This document shows positions 1 through 12,374 of a DNA stretch of 64,000 nucleotides, one piece after another; the first letter of the stretch is position 1, and every line of letters begins with the position of its first letter. The stretch comes from Rhytidiadelphus loreus (Eukaryota > Streptophyta > Bryopsida > Hypnales > Hylocomiaceae). The stretch spans positions 46,251,025-46,315,024 of the forward strand of contig OX344763.1 in assembly GCA_947034895.1 (NCBI GenBank), read 5' to 3'. The notes under the pieces were generated by a model, which made no database searches, had not been told where the DNA came from, and saw only the letters and a program-made list of their open reading frames with translations. Both the position numbers and the translations under genes were made by a program.

Positions 1-368
1 ATTGTAGGCTAATTAGTAAATATTGAATACAAGAGAACAAAGCAATATGTAGAAGAGGAAGTATTGTACAATCAATTTTCAGATTTTGACAAAAATGAGA
101 CAACAATAGGCGGACAAAGTTTTGACAATAGGGTTCTTAAAACCGCTTATAGGCTACATTAAAAGAGAACGGTCACATTCAAAAGCCCCCCCTCAATGGT
201 GTTAGAAATAACAGATACAAAGGTGTAATAGTGTTATTCATATTTATTGAATAAAACATTGCATGCTTGTAAACCCATGATTCTATGTTCTCGTGTTCTT
301 TGCGTCATATGAATTAATAAGAGGATTTCATAACATTTGTAACACGTGCTTGAAATAACATGAAGATT

Positions 369-477
369 GAGGATTTAATAACACGAGGATTTAATAGCAC
401 AAGCATATTTTTTTTACATTTGACAAGTCTTTACTGAAATCAGTTATTAAATCCCTGTGTTACTAAATCCTTGTGTT
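369..477. repeat. Foldback repeat, about 109 bp
   Basis: The arm at about 369-400 (containing GGATTTAATAACACGAGGAT) is repeated as an imperfect reverse complement at about 443-475. The two arms enclose an AT-rich loop. It looks like a small hairpin MITE or the relic of one. I see no clear target duplication. The rest of 1-993 shows no gene. Confidence 0.45.
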
Positions 478-559
478 CTCTAAGTTAAGAAGCCAGTCAC
501 ATGCTTCAAAATGGTCAATATTGCTTTTAAAAACTACGAAAGACAAGGAGGTGCAATTT

Positions 560-640
560 TCAGATTATACTAACACCACTTTGGGGCTTAAAGTGGAGTG
601 TGGTTTAAGGCACGGCGCCATTAAAGGTGTACCCACCTTA
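560..640. repeat. Right end of repeat family R1 (truncated copy)
   Basis: The segment ending GGTGTACCCACCTTA (626-640) is the reverse complement of the left end of the R1 element at 3937, and its inner part resembles the right ends of the copies at 3937-4202 and 35016-36218. I cannot find a matching left end, so it is probably truncated. Confidence 0.5.
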
Positions 641-993
641 CATAGGAGTGGTACTTAGATGCTGAAATCTTCATATTTAGAAGATAGCCCAGTTTTGATT
701 ACACAATACTTCTGCAATGGTGGGCCAACAATAAAAAAATGATTATCGGCTGTAATAGTGTTGTTTAGTCCAGGCCACCACAATTGTCATCAAGGTTCGG
801 TGGTTAACGAAGGACTTAGGTGGGAATGCACTACCATTTTTAGCTCGTTTTATACCTTAATAGCGCCTCCTATGGCTAGGTGGGAACATACCTTAAGATA
901 AGTTAGCAACAAATAAGAAGAAATGATTGAATTTGAACTCCTAAATGCCCAAGCCTTTTCAAGTGTGTTTTGACTATGAAAAAAGAGCATGGG

Positions 994-1700
994 CTTATAG
1001 TTATCCCCATCGAAGCAAATTGATTTTTTTTCAATTTAATCTAACCGTATGGATGTTCAAAGAACTTTCTTATTTGTAATGAGTATGCACACCAATTTTG
1101 AGTGCAAAATTGCTTAAGAGTTATGACATTATAACCAGAGAAATGTACATTTTCTATTTTTCATATGTTGTCCTTTTCCACATTGTTTCAAAAATTTGCA
1201 CACAAATTTTTTTTGGGATTGGAGGTGACATGAACAACTACAAATTGTATTAGCACGCTTAAATGTCCTTTCAAAAAACTTAATATCACTTGAAAAGCTA
1301 TTCAACTCATTACACAGTCCACCTTGCAGTTGTTGAGATGCAATTTCTTTTATAAGTATAAATCACAAATAATTTCAAATCAACACTTGCTTGTTTAAAT
1401 TTTCAATGGTGAAAATCATGAAAACACTTTACTCTTTCCATTGGGTCCATTTTCAAAGCAAATGGATAAGTATAAGTTTTTAGATCTCAAATCAAGTGAA
1501 ATTGCTCAAAGTTGGAAAACGAAGTAAAATTAGCAAGCTTCACTCTTCCACTAATGGACATGTATAGCTGTGAAGACCTCTCAACAATCAAATATGTACC
1601 TTTTTTCAATGAAAAATGAATTTTTTCAATAGTCAACCCTAAAAATTGCCCCCCAATTTTTTTTAAACGGTTGAATGAATTTAACTACCCACTGCAAAAT
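994..1700. repeat. Dispersed repeat, copy 1 (partner at 55019-55450)
   Basis: A long stretch (best between 1318 and 1630) is similar, in the same orientation, to 55019-55350. Both share TTATAGTTATCCCC or a close variant, then CACCTTGCA(G/A)TTGTTGA, AATTTTCAATGGTGAA and CATTTTCAAAGCAAAT in the same order. Copy 1 has about 300 bp extra between the first two blocks. Neither copy encodes a protein I recognise. The class is unknown. Confidence 0.6.
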
Positions 1701-2935
1701 GAGCTTGAAATTTCAGATCAACCATATTTGGTCACCCAAGCATTTAGGGGTTAAACGTTGACATGGACGTTTGGCATCCGATAGATGATAGGGAATCCTT
1801 TTAGTAGGACAGAAGTGCAACTATTCATCCTCAGAATTTTGTTGTAAAAAGGGAAAGGTCTTCTACAATAGTTTGATTTCCAATGAGTGTTTTTGCTTTT
1901 CCAATGTCACTCCTTTGTCCTTTAAGAGTTAAAATTTTAGTTGGGATTATAGATGGATTCAATAGTTAGTAACGGAGTGCAAAAAATGTAAAAAGAATTT
2001 TTTTTGCTTGGAACATCACCAACAAATAAAGGTGTCATGCCTAGTTAGTTTTTATGAGCATTACAAAAAATCTGAGGCCTCAAGAATGTTGTTATAGAAA
2101 TGTTTAAATTTTGTCCGCGATACAATTACAAGGAAATAAAATTAATAAATTCATTAGTTTTTTTTATATAAATAAAATAAAATAATAAAAAATAATTTTC
2201 AAATCGGTAATCTATTGTGACACTAGGAGTACCACATTGGATTCCGAATTTTAAAATATTTTAAAATATTTTTTGATCACTTTTTTCTTGTTTTTGCATT
2301 GTTGCTACCCCAAAGTACAAGTCCTCAATTTTTCCTAATGCAAGCCACTTTGTGCATTAGCAATAACTCCCTTCATTCGATAATATGGGTCCTTTCTTTT
2401 TAATCATGGAAATATCAAGGATTTCATAACAATGTTTAATATAATCAAATGATTCTATAATGAATGTCCAATGTGTCTTTTCAAGTACAAAATTGCAAGT
2501 GGACATGGCTATTAATTAAGAAAAGATAATAAAATAAAAAAAGGTTGCAATTGATACAAAGTGCAATACATAAGCAAGGTTGTTTTTTGTGGGTGCATAT
2601 GATTGTGTATGGTTTGTAATTGGCCCTGGAATTCTAAGGCCTATTCACTGCCCAAAATAGGGGCACCTTTTACATTGTGCACTTGCAACTACATTCCTTC
2701 ACATAAATATACACTTTATAGAGAAGGAAAACTTCTTGTGCAACTACCTTGTCCTCTTTGTGTGGTTAGACTTGCATAAGAATAACTTAGAATTCAATAG
2801 GTTCAATAAAAAGTTCAATTTCCCTTGGTCTTTGACCCAATCAATTCCAAGTTGCAATAAAAAAATTCAATTCAATTTATTTATTTATTTGCAAAGTGGA
2901 TAATAAGCTAGAATTCTTGTACTTCATTTCATTGG
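1701..2935. other. AT-rich spacer, no gene seen
   Basis: I find no convincing coding region, RNA gene or structured repeat here. The sequence is AT-rich with short homopolymers and is probably decayed transposon sequence. Confidence 0.5.
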
Positions 2936-2939
2936 TTAA

Positions 2940-3515
2940 CCCCTAAAGTCCCATTGTCCCTACGGAACAAAGTGGATTTCGGGCAGGCTCTTATGATCTC
3001 AATTTTTACTGAAACTTTTTGAAACTTTCTCATAAGATAGATAAACTTATGAGCTTTCCAAGAATGTAATTTTTATTCCAATCGGTGCCCGGGAACAAAA
3101 GTTATGCCACAATAACCTCAAAATGGGGGAGACCGGGCAGCAAATAAATCCACCAAAAATTGAAATAAAAATTTTAGTATTTTTTTTCTTGTATATTATA
3201 TTTTCTTCTAAATGCAAAGCTTTGATTCATTCCATTTGGATTAGTGATGTGAAAGTTATGGAGTTTCTTGTTTTGTGGGCAATCACAGCAACTTCTTGAA
3301 AGAATTTTTTTTCTTCCACTTTGAATGCTAATATCTTTCAATCTATACAGTCAAAAGTCACAATTTTTTTGTCATGTGATCTCAGATAAGTGTAGAACAA
3401 GATCATATGGTTAGATTCTAAAAAATATTTTCAAAATTCATTTCATAGGTGAACATAGCAAAAGTGGTAATTTTGAGTGGTTTTGGCAGAAAATTGGCCT
3501 TGGGACTTCAGGGGG
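2940..3515. mobile_element. TTAA element copy C, internally deleted
   Basis: It is preceded by TTAA (2936-2939) and opens CCCCTAAAGTCCCATTGTCC. The interior follows the order of copies A and B (GGATTTCGGGCA, TATGATCTCAATTTT, AAAGCTTTGATTCATTCCAT, then an AAAGTGG..TTTTGAGTGGTTTTGGCAGAAAA terminal block). It is about 350 bp shorter than A, so it carries an internal deletion. The right end near 3513 is degenerate (GGGACTTCAGGGGG) and its TTAA is lost. An open frame at 3449-3865 starts inside the element and shows no recognisable protein. Confidence 0.7.
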
Positions 3516-3936
3516 CAATGTCAAGATCAAAAGTAATCATCTTCACCCCTAAATTTAGGTTTGACGTAAAGGCTACAATTAATTTGGGACAAATGAAAAT
3601 CCAAATGGGACAGGCAATTATTACGAGATGCAGGCAATACTTATCAACCGAGCGGTCATCCCCGGATAAGTTAGTCTGTCGTGTTTTTTCTCACTTGTAT
3701 GTATCTAAAGTTAAGGAAAGTGAGGGTACAACAATACGTGACATTTTGCCCAACTCCCTCCCTCCCTTGCTGCTGAGGAGCATTTTCATACTTTCAAGTA
3801 CTCATGCTCTGAAATGTGAAAGTCCAATACAATGTATTGGAGCTTTTTATCCAACTGTAGCATAACACTCAGTAAGTAGCCTTCATGCACCCTGCTCATC
3901 ACATCACATTGAGACTCCATGTATCCACTCAGCTAC
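3516..3936. other. Spacer, no supported gene
   Basis: The plus-strand open frame 3449-3865 runs through here but begins inside transposon DNA (with a GTG as its first codon) and has no domain signature. I treat it as chance. Confidence 0.45.
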
Positions 3937-4202
3937 TAAGGTGGGTACACCAAAACCGCCACTTTTTACTACTGAGCCTAGTTGCTATTATGAAACTGGT
4001 CAAATTTTCACATATTCGTGTTGGCAAGTGAAAGGAGGTTCCAATGCACCAAAGAACGTCACATTTGGATATTGTATGCAAAAGTTATTAAGGGTCAACT
4101 AAAAGCACTCCATCCAAATAGGTACATAACTGAAATTCGAAATGTACAAACCTTCTAGATGGCGCTTTAAGGTCAGGTGCCATTTAACAGCATACTACCT
4201 TA
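3937..4202. mobile_element. R1 MITE, unoccupied copy
   Basis: This 266-bp element begins TAAGGTGGGTACACC and ends ATACTACCTTA, so it has short inverted ends with a TA at each edge. It is colinear with 35016-36218, where a 923-bp TTAA element interrupts the sequence at the position equal to AAAAGTTATTAAGG here (about 4089). This copy therefore serves as the pre-insertion site. No coding capacity. Confidence 0.7.
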
Positions 4203-4436
4203 CTGATGAAGTTTTGTTGGGTGTGAAATATTCCACACCATCTAAGGTACTGTAAAACCAAACCAAGGCATGCAGTGACAATACATGCTGGCTACTGAAT
4301 GTTGTGGGTTCTCAATTCCATAATCCTTAATCCCTGAATATGCTTAGCTTAATCGTTTGAGTTGCACATGATTGTCTGCATTGTGGGAGCAGCTAAGCTA
4401 CTGATTTCTCTGCCAAATCTTAACTGTATGCCCTGG

Positions 4437-4467
<31 letters not shown>

Positions 4468-5108
4468 GGTAGTAGCAACCTCAGTTCGAGTTGCTAGCAG
4501 AAAGCCAATAATATATAACTGAAGTTCTCCTAACTTAAATTTGTAATCCATGGCGGGGGAACAATAGAAGTACTGTAGTGATTGTATCTTACATCTGACG
4601 GTTGTTATTACTTACCACTGGCTCCGTCAGGTCAAATTCTCATCAGAATTATTAACTTAGCCTACTGTATTTTTTTCCAGTTTCATTGCAGAGAAAACAA
4701 CCAATGGCTCAAGAGGGAACTGGGGGTAAGTTAAGTTACTGTGACCATGACTGTGAACTTCTTATGGGGGTCTGTCAATCAGAGAGTGATTTTTCACATT
4801 ATTTTAAAAATTTTAAAGTTTAAAATTTTGGTTTGCCGTTGCCTTGTCACAAAAGGAAACATCTGCAATGATTTCTTGCAATGAAATTCCATTATGTACA
4901 TTTGTTTAAAAAAGAGAAAGAGAAAGAAAAAAACATGCGAGGGCACCCCAAACAACCTGAGCTCTTGCCCGCCAACAAACTGACAACAGACAATTAACTT
5001 ATCAGATCATTGAGTTCAAAATTGGGCACACCTTATTTGGAATAGGCAAAGGCCTACTCTTTGTACTCTAGTCTAGGTTCTCTCCTTTTTCTTTCCCCTT
5101 TTTGTGGC
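4203..5108. other. Spacer with 7-bp tandem repeat
   Basis: Contains four copies of ACTGTCT at 4438-4467. Around 4681-4725 an exon-like block lies between a TTTTTTCCAG acceptor and a GGGGTAAGT donor and contains ATGGCTCAAGAGGGAACTGG, but no partner exon is found. No gene is supported. Confidence 0.4.
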
Positions 5109-5344
5109 CAGGGTGAACTGACCCCCTCGCTCGGCCCTGCGGGCAAACCCTGGAATTATTCATTTTTCGCACATGAATTTTTTTGCAAAATTTTAATTCA
5201 TTTTTGAGATCAGAGACCCCAAATTAGTTTAGAGAGGTCAAGAGTATACCCGAGAAAGGCCCAAACCCTAGAAAGGCCCAAAATAGGGGGCTTTTTTTTA
5301 CATGCACCCCTGGTAAAGCCAAGCGAGGGGGTCAATTCACCCTG
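5109..5344. mobile_element. MITE with 23-bp terminal inverted repeats
   Basis: The ends CAGGGTGAACTGACCCCCTC (from 5109) and the reverse complement at 5322-5344 match at 22 of 23 positions. The 236-bp interior has no coding frame. A diverged relative sits at 14190-14360 (shared GGCCCCAAATTA/GAGACCCCAAATTA block). I see no certain target duplication. Confidence 0.7.
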
Positions 5345-5730
5345 ATCCTTATTGTCCAGCCTTTGGGCTTTACTGCTTTGTACATTGGTGTTTTGCAATG
5401 GAATTTCCATTTGATTCTAAAAAATAAAAGATAAAAATTGGGCACACCACAGGATTTTCAGGATACTTGGTGCAAAAAACAAAATTTTGATGCTCCTTTA
5501 AGATAGTTTTCACAAGCCCAACTGGCTCCTATCTCTCACCCTTTCCCCCAGGCTGCCTCGTCTCCATGAGCCGGATTAACTTAGTTGTTTTTCTCTTTCC
5601 TTTTAATTAACACCATCACTTTAGGGGCAAAAAAACTATGCACAGCAAAAGAATCATTTTTATTAATTTGGAAGATAACAACAACTAGAAAGGCAAGCAT
5701 AATGTCAAACTAACGTAGGAGGTCCATCAA
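5345..5730. other. Spacer, no gene seen
   Basis: Nothing supportable. A TTTTGCAATGGAATTTCCAT motif spanning its left edge (5391-5410) resembles the 3' end of plant LINE elements, but it is too short to call. Confidence 0.35.
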
Positions 5731-5852
5731 GTGATAAGCTCTAAGAGCACCCACCTCTTGAAATGTATACTATTTGTATGTTTTCTTTTCTCATTGCACC
5801 AACAATGTATAAATGGTGTACATTTCAGGAGGTGGATGCTTACAACGACCAC
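5731..5852. repeat. Foldback MITE, about 122 bp
   Basis: The left arm contains CACCCACCTCTTGAAATGTA and the right arm holds its imperfect reverse complement (TGTACATTTCAGGAGGTGGA). One arm and its flank also recur, inverted, near 10144-10230. Non-coding. Confidence 0.55.
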
Positions 5853-6215
5853 TATGTTTCAACTTCAAAAATTCATTATTAATTTCACAACACTCCAAAA
5901 ATTATAAGGAGACTTGAGTTAGAAGCCAATTCCATTAGTCTTTGAAGGAAAATTTATTGAAAATTATTCTAAGAAGTCTAACCTCCCAAAATTAATTTTC
6001 AACTCTTAAATGGGCGCTTTATGAACCTCCTAACTTACAATTTTTATTTTTTATTTTTAAAGAATGACTCAAGGCATTGGTTGTAGGTACCACGTACCTA
6101 CTTTAGTCTTACCACAATACACTAATAATGAAATTTAGTATTATGGTATCCATAGTGTTGTGGTACCTTATCATGTAACTCGTTATAATTCCATTTAGTT
6201 GCCAATTTGTGTTAA
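5853..6215. other. Spacer, no gene seen
   Basis: AT-rich with no open frame of note. It ends at the TTAA (6212-6215) that borders the older TTAA element copy M. Confidence 0.4.
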
Positions 6216-7800
6216 CTTGTAAAATTCCAAGGCCTTTTTTCATTGAAAAACACTCAAAACTATCATTTCTATTGTACAAAAAGAAAATTATAAATTTCTT
6301 TTTTTTGCATATTTAATCATAAGATCTTGCACGAGACTAGTATAAAAATGTATAGAAGAAATTTTAGAAACTTTCACCACGTAAACTGCAAGATATTTGT
6401 GCTCAAAGTGAAGAAAACAAGTTTTTGAGCATGTTCCTTGACTAAATTATTTGACTATATCTTCTTAATTTAACTTAAAAATTTTGCACTACACATTTTG
6501 ATATTTCAAAAATCATGATGAAGACTTGAGTTAAGAGTCTAGGAAAATAAAGTTTAAAAAAACCCAGTTGATTTTTATTCTTTAACCCCTAAAGGACCAT
6601 TGTCCCCTCGGGGGACAAAATGGATTTCGGGCAAGTTCCGATGATCTCAATTTTCAGTGAATTTTTTTGAAACTTTCTCATAAGATAGGAAAACTTATGA
6701 GATTCATGGGAATACAAATTTTTTATTTCAATTGGTGCCCGAGAGCAAAAGTTATGGCATCTTAAACATAATTTACACGTCACCGGGCAGAAAAATAAAT
6801 CTATAAAAATTTGAAATTAATTTTTTAATTTTTTTCTTCTTAAAGATCATATTTTTGTCTACATGTAAAGCTTTGATTCATTCCATTTGGATTAGTAATG
6901 TGAAAGTTATGAACAATCTTGTTTTTCGGGCAATTTGAGCATCTTCTTGAAAAAATAACTTATAGGATTCAATTCTGAATGCAATTTTCATAATTTTTCA
7001 AAAAAAATTGTTTGACAAGGTTAAGTTTTCTATTTAGAACAATCTCACCGTTGAGATTATTGTGTTTCAATCCCATTTTAGAGCTATTAAAGATTTAGTT
7101 TTTCTTTCAATCTTGGACCTACTTCTATTGAACAATTTTTTAAAGAATGAAAATCAATCGTGTTTTAAAAAAAATAAAATTCTAGACTTTCAACTCAATT
7201 CTTCAACACAAATTTTTTTTTAATTCAAGGTCCATGGTATAATTTTTTCCCCAAATGGCATTCAAAGTCATCTGAAATTGCAGGCTAGTGTTCAAAAAAA
7301 CTTTCTTTTTTCAACTTTGAATGCTTTTATCTTCCAATCTGTACGGTCAAACTCCATGAAATTTTTACCACATGATACTAGACTAGTAAAGTACAAGATC
7401 CTACGGTTAGATTTTAAAAAAGATATTTTTTTGTTTTTTGGATGAATGCAGCAAAAATGGCAGTTTTGAGTAGTTTTTGACAAATGAATGGCCCTGGTCC
7501 TTTAGGGGTTAAAAAACTATTAAGTAGAAGCAAGCACGAGATTGAAGGAAAAACTAAATTGTCAATAGCTTTAAAATGGAATTGAAATACACGAATCCCA
7601 ATATTGAGATTGTTCTAAGAAACATACATAATGTTGTGGAATTTCTGTTTTAGAAAATTGTGAAAATTGAATTAAAAAACAAATCCCATTTGTATTTTCT
7701 TGAGAAGTTTCTAAGATTGCTTAAAAAATATGAAGTTCTATAACTTTCACATCACTAATCCAAATGGTAAATGAATCAAAGACTTTCCAAGGCCTTGTGA
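6216..7800. mobile_element. Older TTAA element copy M, split by copy A
   Basis: The segments 6216-6581 and 7513-about 7800 together match copy F (12375-13261), in the same order and orientation: CACTCAAAACT(A/G)(T/C)CATTTC block, AACTGCAAGATAT, then GTAGAAG, AAAATGGAATT, ATCCCAAT and the AAATGAATC/AAAG.CTTTCC block. Copy A is inserted in its middle at the site that in F reads ATTCTTTAAAAAAT (TTAA 12734-12737). The far right end is degraded. Confidence 0.65.
6586..7508. mobile_element. TTAA element copy A (piggyBac-like MITE), intact ends
   Basis: The 923-bp element is flanked by TTAA at 6582-6585 and 7509-7512. The left end CCCCTAAAGGACCATTGTCC and the right end GGTCCTTTAGGGG form a 14-bp perfect inverted repeat (CCCCTAAAGGACCA). 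Just inside the left end is a hairpin, TGTCCCC-TCG-GGGGACA (6601-6617). Length and sequence match copy B. There is no transposase frame: the two minus-strand open frames of about 60 codons inside are chance. A TTAA target and CCC termini are the diagnostic features of piggyBac-superfamily transposition, so it is probably a non-autonomous member. Confidence 0.85.
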
Positions 7801-8024
7801 ATTTATCATGTATGCCAAATAAAAAATTTCAGCATTTTCCCTCAGGGACCTTGTGCTGCAGTGCTGCACTATGAATCACTCTACTTTCAACTTTTGTAGC
7901 TAACATAGAAAAATGAACCCAATGATGCAGATCCAAAGAGTAAAAAAACAAAAAGGACTATGTATACACATTTGAAAGGAAAATTTATTGGCTTGAAAAA
8001 GGGAGGATCTGAAGGCTACATTAA

Positions 8025-8741
8025 CCCCTAAATGACGGACCCATGACCACTGATTTCAAGCCTCACTACCTGTCGCTCAGTTTGCTGCCATTTGGCAACT
8101 AGATGTGAATGAAGAAAATTTAATTTATTTTTCAGAGATGGAGATACATGTCTTCTTTACTTCATAAATTTTTTAGATTTTTTTGAGAATTTTTGAAGAA
8201 AAAGTGAAGGAAAATCATATCAAAATTCAAAAAAATTCAAAAAAATTCAAAATTTCATCATGTGTGTATATTATAGTGACAAACATCATAGTGTAAACTC
8301 AATTTCCATGTCATTCTATAATTAGAAAATAATAGACATTGAAAATACATCCAAAGTTCAAATTGCAATAAAATATTCAATATTGGAAATTTTTTCAAAA
8401 TTCAAATTGGAGTAGAAAGTAGAGTAGATGACCTTCATTTTGTTAGTTGGGTTCAAACTTAGAAAACATCATTTTGGTGGAGAAATTTCAGATTTAGAGC
8501 AAGGAGCAACAACTTTCCAAAATACTCTAAAATAGCATATTTTGTGATCCGTTTTTTTTTATAACTTCTTATTTACGTGAAGACAAACACTAGCAAGACT
8601 CCAAACTCAATTGGATACTCTTCATCACCCAAAATGAAAGGTCAGCAAAAAAAATTTGGATGAAAAAATGCTTTCAGACTCTTTCTTTTGAACACTGCTG
8701 TTATCAAAACGCCACGGAATGGCGTCCGCGGCGCTCCAGGG
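8025..8741. mobile_element. TTAA-flanked element D, divergent
   Basis: Flanked by TTAA at 8021-8024 and 8742-8745. The left end is CCCCTAAATGACGGACCC and the right end, read inverted, is CCCTGGAGCGCCGCGGACGC. Only the first few bases agree, so it is either a different subfamily or a pairing of unrelated ends. 717 bp, no coding frame. Confidence 0.45.
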
Positions 8742-9197
8742 TTAAGGTATTACTCTATTAAGGAGTGACACGTAACCCTTGTTGTCATAAAATTCTTGAT
8801 TATGTCATAGAATTCTCTGATTTTGTCATAAAAGGAAGGGAATTGGGGGGATTTTAGGCGGAATTGGAACCAAAATTGGTTACGGAATTGAGCTGGTCTA
8901 TTGATGGAATTGGGCTGCAGAACGGTAATGGGTGTTTCGACCTTATATCTGCAATGAATGCTTGAAAGTTTGAATATGTTGCTACTCAATAAGGAGTCAA
9001 TCCCCAAGGGATAGCCATGAATGGTTGTGGTTATTGGACTCATCAGACCCATAAGGTCTATAGTTCCATTCCTACATGTAAGGTAGTCTATTCTTAAAGC
9101 AACCTTTTAAGACTCGATGGCATTCAAGATTAAGCTAAATTTCTTGAAACAATTTTTAGTAAGTTTTTGTAGGAAGGAAAATGGAATTGGCATTTAA
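8742..9197. repeat. Dispersed repeat shared with 20775-20900
   Basis: Part of this stretch (about 8810-8925, with GCGGAATTGG and ATTGGGCT blocks) matches the reverse complement of 20775-20900. The minus open frame at 8750-9052 is inside it and has no recognisable domain. No gene supported. Confidence 0.35.
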
Positions 9198-10099
9198 CCC
9201 CTGAAGGACCAAGGCATTTTCTGGCTCCGAAACCACTGAAAAATGCCATTTGTGCTGCGATCATTCACAAAGTCTTGAAAATAGTTTTTTGGAAAATGTA
9301 ATCGTAGGATCTTAAATTTAACTTGCATGAGAGGGTGTGGTAAAATTTTTGTGAGGTTTCACCGTACGGATTGATAGATATTTACATTCAAAGTCAAAGT
9401 TTTTTTTTTTCCACTGTGCCCCAGAAATTCAGATGCCTTTGACCGCTTTGTGTTCAAATTTTTTGCACTACACACCATCAAGTTAAAAAAAATTCTTATA
9501 GGTAATCAAGTTAGGCATATGCATACCAATTTCCAGGTCAATCCAACACACCTAAGACCTTCAAAAAAATCTTGTAATGCCACAATGTCCCAAAAAATTG
9601 ATGATGCACTTGGTCATCTTTGAATCATTTTTCCCACCACATACTTAGAGATATTGAAAATCCAAACGGTGGATAGAAATACATACTCATACTTGACAAG
9701 TAGAAAAAAAAATTCTGAAAAAATTGAAAAATCTGAGATTTCTATGAGCTTTTGAAGTTCGCAGCTGCTTGCAAAGAAGTTCACAGAGTGGGCAGCCCTT
9801 ATAGAAAGGGACACCAGATGTCCACCTCCCCTGCGCTTGCTGTCTTGCCCACCTGTACTGCCCTTCCAGAGTCAAAGACTAATTGCATTGCCCCAACTGC
9901 CCAACGAACTACTTTTGGCAAAAAAAACATCATAACTTCTACAATATAAATCGGATTTTGATGAAATTTATATGTATGCGAAGCTCATGAGAAACTACAC
10001 GCATACAAAAAGTTTCAAAAAATCAGGTTAGAAATCCAGATCCAACAAGCTTGCCTAAAATCCCAAGTGTCCCCTGAGGGGACTTTGGTCCTTAAGGGG
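9198..10099. mobile_element. TTAA element copy E
   Basis: 902 bp, TTAA at 9194-9197 and 10100-10103. Left end CCCCTGAAGGACCAAGGC, right end (inverted) CCCCTTAAGGACCAAAGTCC, so about 14 of the first 15 bases pair. The subterminal GTCCCCTGAGGGGAC palindrome lies at its right side, so it is inverted relative to A and B. No transposase. Confidence 0.8.
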
Positions 10100-12374
10100 T
10101 TAACCCAAATCATTTCATGTTTTTTGGCCCTTTGAAGAATCACTTATGAATTTTTGAAGTTGAAACGTAGTAGTCACTAAAAGCAACAACCTCGTGGAAT
10201 GTACAATATTTGTACATTGAAGAAAGAAAAATGTGCCTTTTGTGTTAAAGGTTTCTTTTAAAGTAGCCTACCTTATTAGTAGTCTAAGTACAATCATCTA
10301 GTTTGCTAGGTGAAATAAAAACCCTCATCATTTCCGTCTTTGCCGTGCGCCGCGCTGGCTTCCTAGAGGGGTCTTCCTTCCATTTGTGGTCTTGTGTCCT
10401 TGTCACTTTTCCGTCAACCACTTGTGGCTGGTGTTTGTATTTTCTTTTTTTGCAATTAAATTCCGTTTCATTTGTTTAAAAAAAACTTATAATTAATTGG
10501 GGATCCTTGGATTAAATTCCAAAACTTAGTTTGTTTGTTATGGGTTTTTTTTTAACAAATGGCACGAACCATTGCATTAAAAAAAACAGAACACAGAACA
10601 ACCAAGCTACAAGGGTGTCTTTATTGACAATGCAAGAGATGTTTATAAAAACATTGTTCAAATTTTTAAATGGTGTCCAAGTGTGATGACATGGCATGTC
10701 ACTTCATCCTTATTGGATGTCATGTTACTCAAATTCCACATCATGTACTATTTTAAAATTTAAATTTAAATTTAAAAAAAATAAAAAAATTTAATTAATT
10801 TTAATTTTTAAAACATATTACACGGTTGCCCTTCCCCTATGTTTTTATAATTGGTCAGGGTTTTACCTCAATCCCTAGTAACTTTCACTAACTTACCCGA
10901 AATTAACAAAAAATCCTTGCCAATGTGGCATTTCTATGTTTTTTTGGACATTGTATACAATGCATCTATGTTTTTTTCAATGTCTTTTGGAACATCACTG
11001 TCACACATGACATCAACTTGTTTAGCCAATGATATTCCAACGTTTTTTAGAATATCTACCTCAATTCTACCTCCCATAGTTGCAATCCCATCTTTGTGCT
11101 CTTGTTTTGAAAAACATGAGTGTTTGTTGCAAACATAAAAAAAAAAAAAAGGGCTCTCAACTCCCGTGAATCACGACATGCCACTTCATTGATGAATAAA
11201 GCATGCTTCGCTTCTATTAACGCTGCAATTTCCTATTCTAGTTAGGACCTCTCTCCTTCTGTACCTTCTTTGCTGGAGTTGCACAATCAACAATACTGAA
11301 TATGCTGGCAGTCCCAACAAGACATGGGCAGGTCTCATGAAGCTTTGTTCTAAGTGTGTTGCAATGCCTGCAAAGTGCGAAGATCATGAAATGAACACTA
11401 TCATTGACAGATAGTCAGCATGAACAAAAATCCATAGACAAACCGTTGATTGAAACAATGATCAGTAATTGCACATCTAGTTCCTACAGTAGGATGATGG
11501 TTCCTAGGAAAATTGGAGAACGAAATCAAAAAGCATACCTTCTTTGCTCGATGTTGCTGATGCAAGTGGGACATTGGCTGACCAAGGACGACTAGTGCCT
11601 GCTTCAAGAAACAAAGCAATTCCGCACTAGGCACCATCAAGATTGCACATGCAGTTCACGACTAATGAATTCAAGTAACCGTAAGGCAACATTGAACTCA
11701 TGAAATGACAATGCTACGAATAAAGAGAAACTGTGAATTTTGCAAGTGAAAGTTAAAAATTGAGATGATATCACTTGAAGAATGGTGCAATTGAAGACTA
11801 CTGTGTTGAAATTTGTAGTGATCTAATCCACCTAAGCAACCGTCTGCATTGAAATCTTCAGTAACTTGGAAGCATCTTCGCCCACTACATGCTAGATGCA
11901 ATCGATAAACAAATGCATGGCGGTGATACAATATAGATAAACCGCCGTTTTATCTTAATTGCGATTACGGAGCGTCTTAATATAAGACCGCTCGTTGCGG
12001 GCCCCAATCTTGGTTTCTGATTACTTAACTTGTATTTTTAAGTTGAACTTTTAATACGCTGTGAAAAAAATGGTAGCTGCCGGTGTCCTTCACACACAGA
12101 CTTAGTGGCCTCCACGTCCGCCTCCACATAGGTTCGAGACATACCATACCCAACCAGTGTGAACACCAACTTCGAAGACACCGTTGCTTGGCTGTAAAGC
12201 ACCTGGCCTACCAGTAGGTGCGAAAGCACCCTAAGAACTTGAGGATGGACATTAACTTAAGTTTTATTTCTAGTTCCATATTGTTTTGGTTTACAACATC
12301 ACCATTTTGGGGATGGTGGGGATTGTTTAACCTAAAAGACCATAAGGCTAAGTGGCTTTGGCAACAGTATTTAA
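10100..12374. other. Spacer with possible LINE 3' remnant
   Basis: 10144-10230 is related to the foldback at 5731-5860. 10317-10490 ends in a TTGCAATTAAATTCCGTTTC motif followed by an A-run, which resembles the 3' tail of plant L1-type retrotransposons, but no reverse transcriptase is present. 10740-10815 is extremely AT-rich. The scattered small frames at 10851-12230 have no domains and no splice-supported partners. I see no gene. Confidence 0.4.

Noticed and set aside
3449..3865. 138-codon plus-strand open frame
   Set aside because: It starts within transposon copy C at a GTG, has no domain and no splice context.
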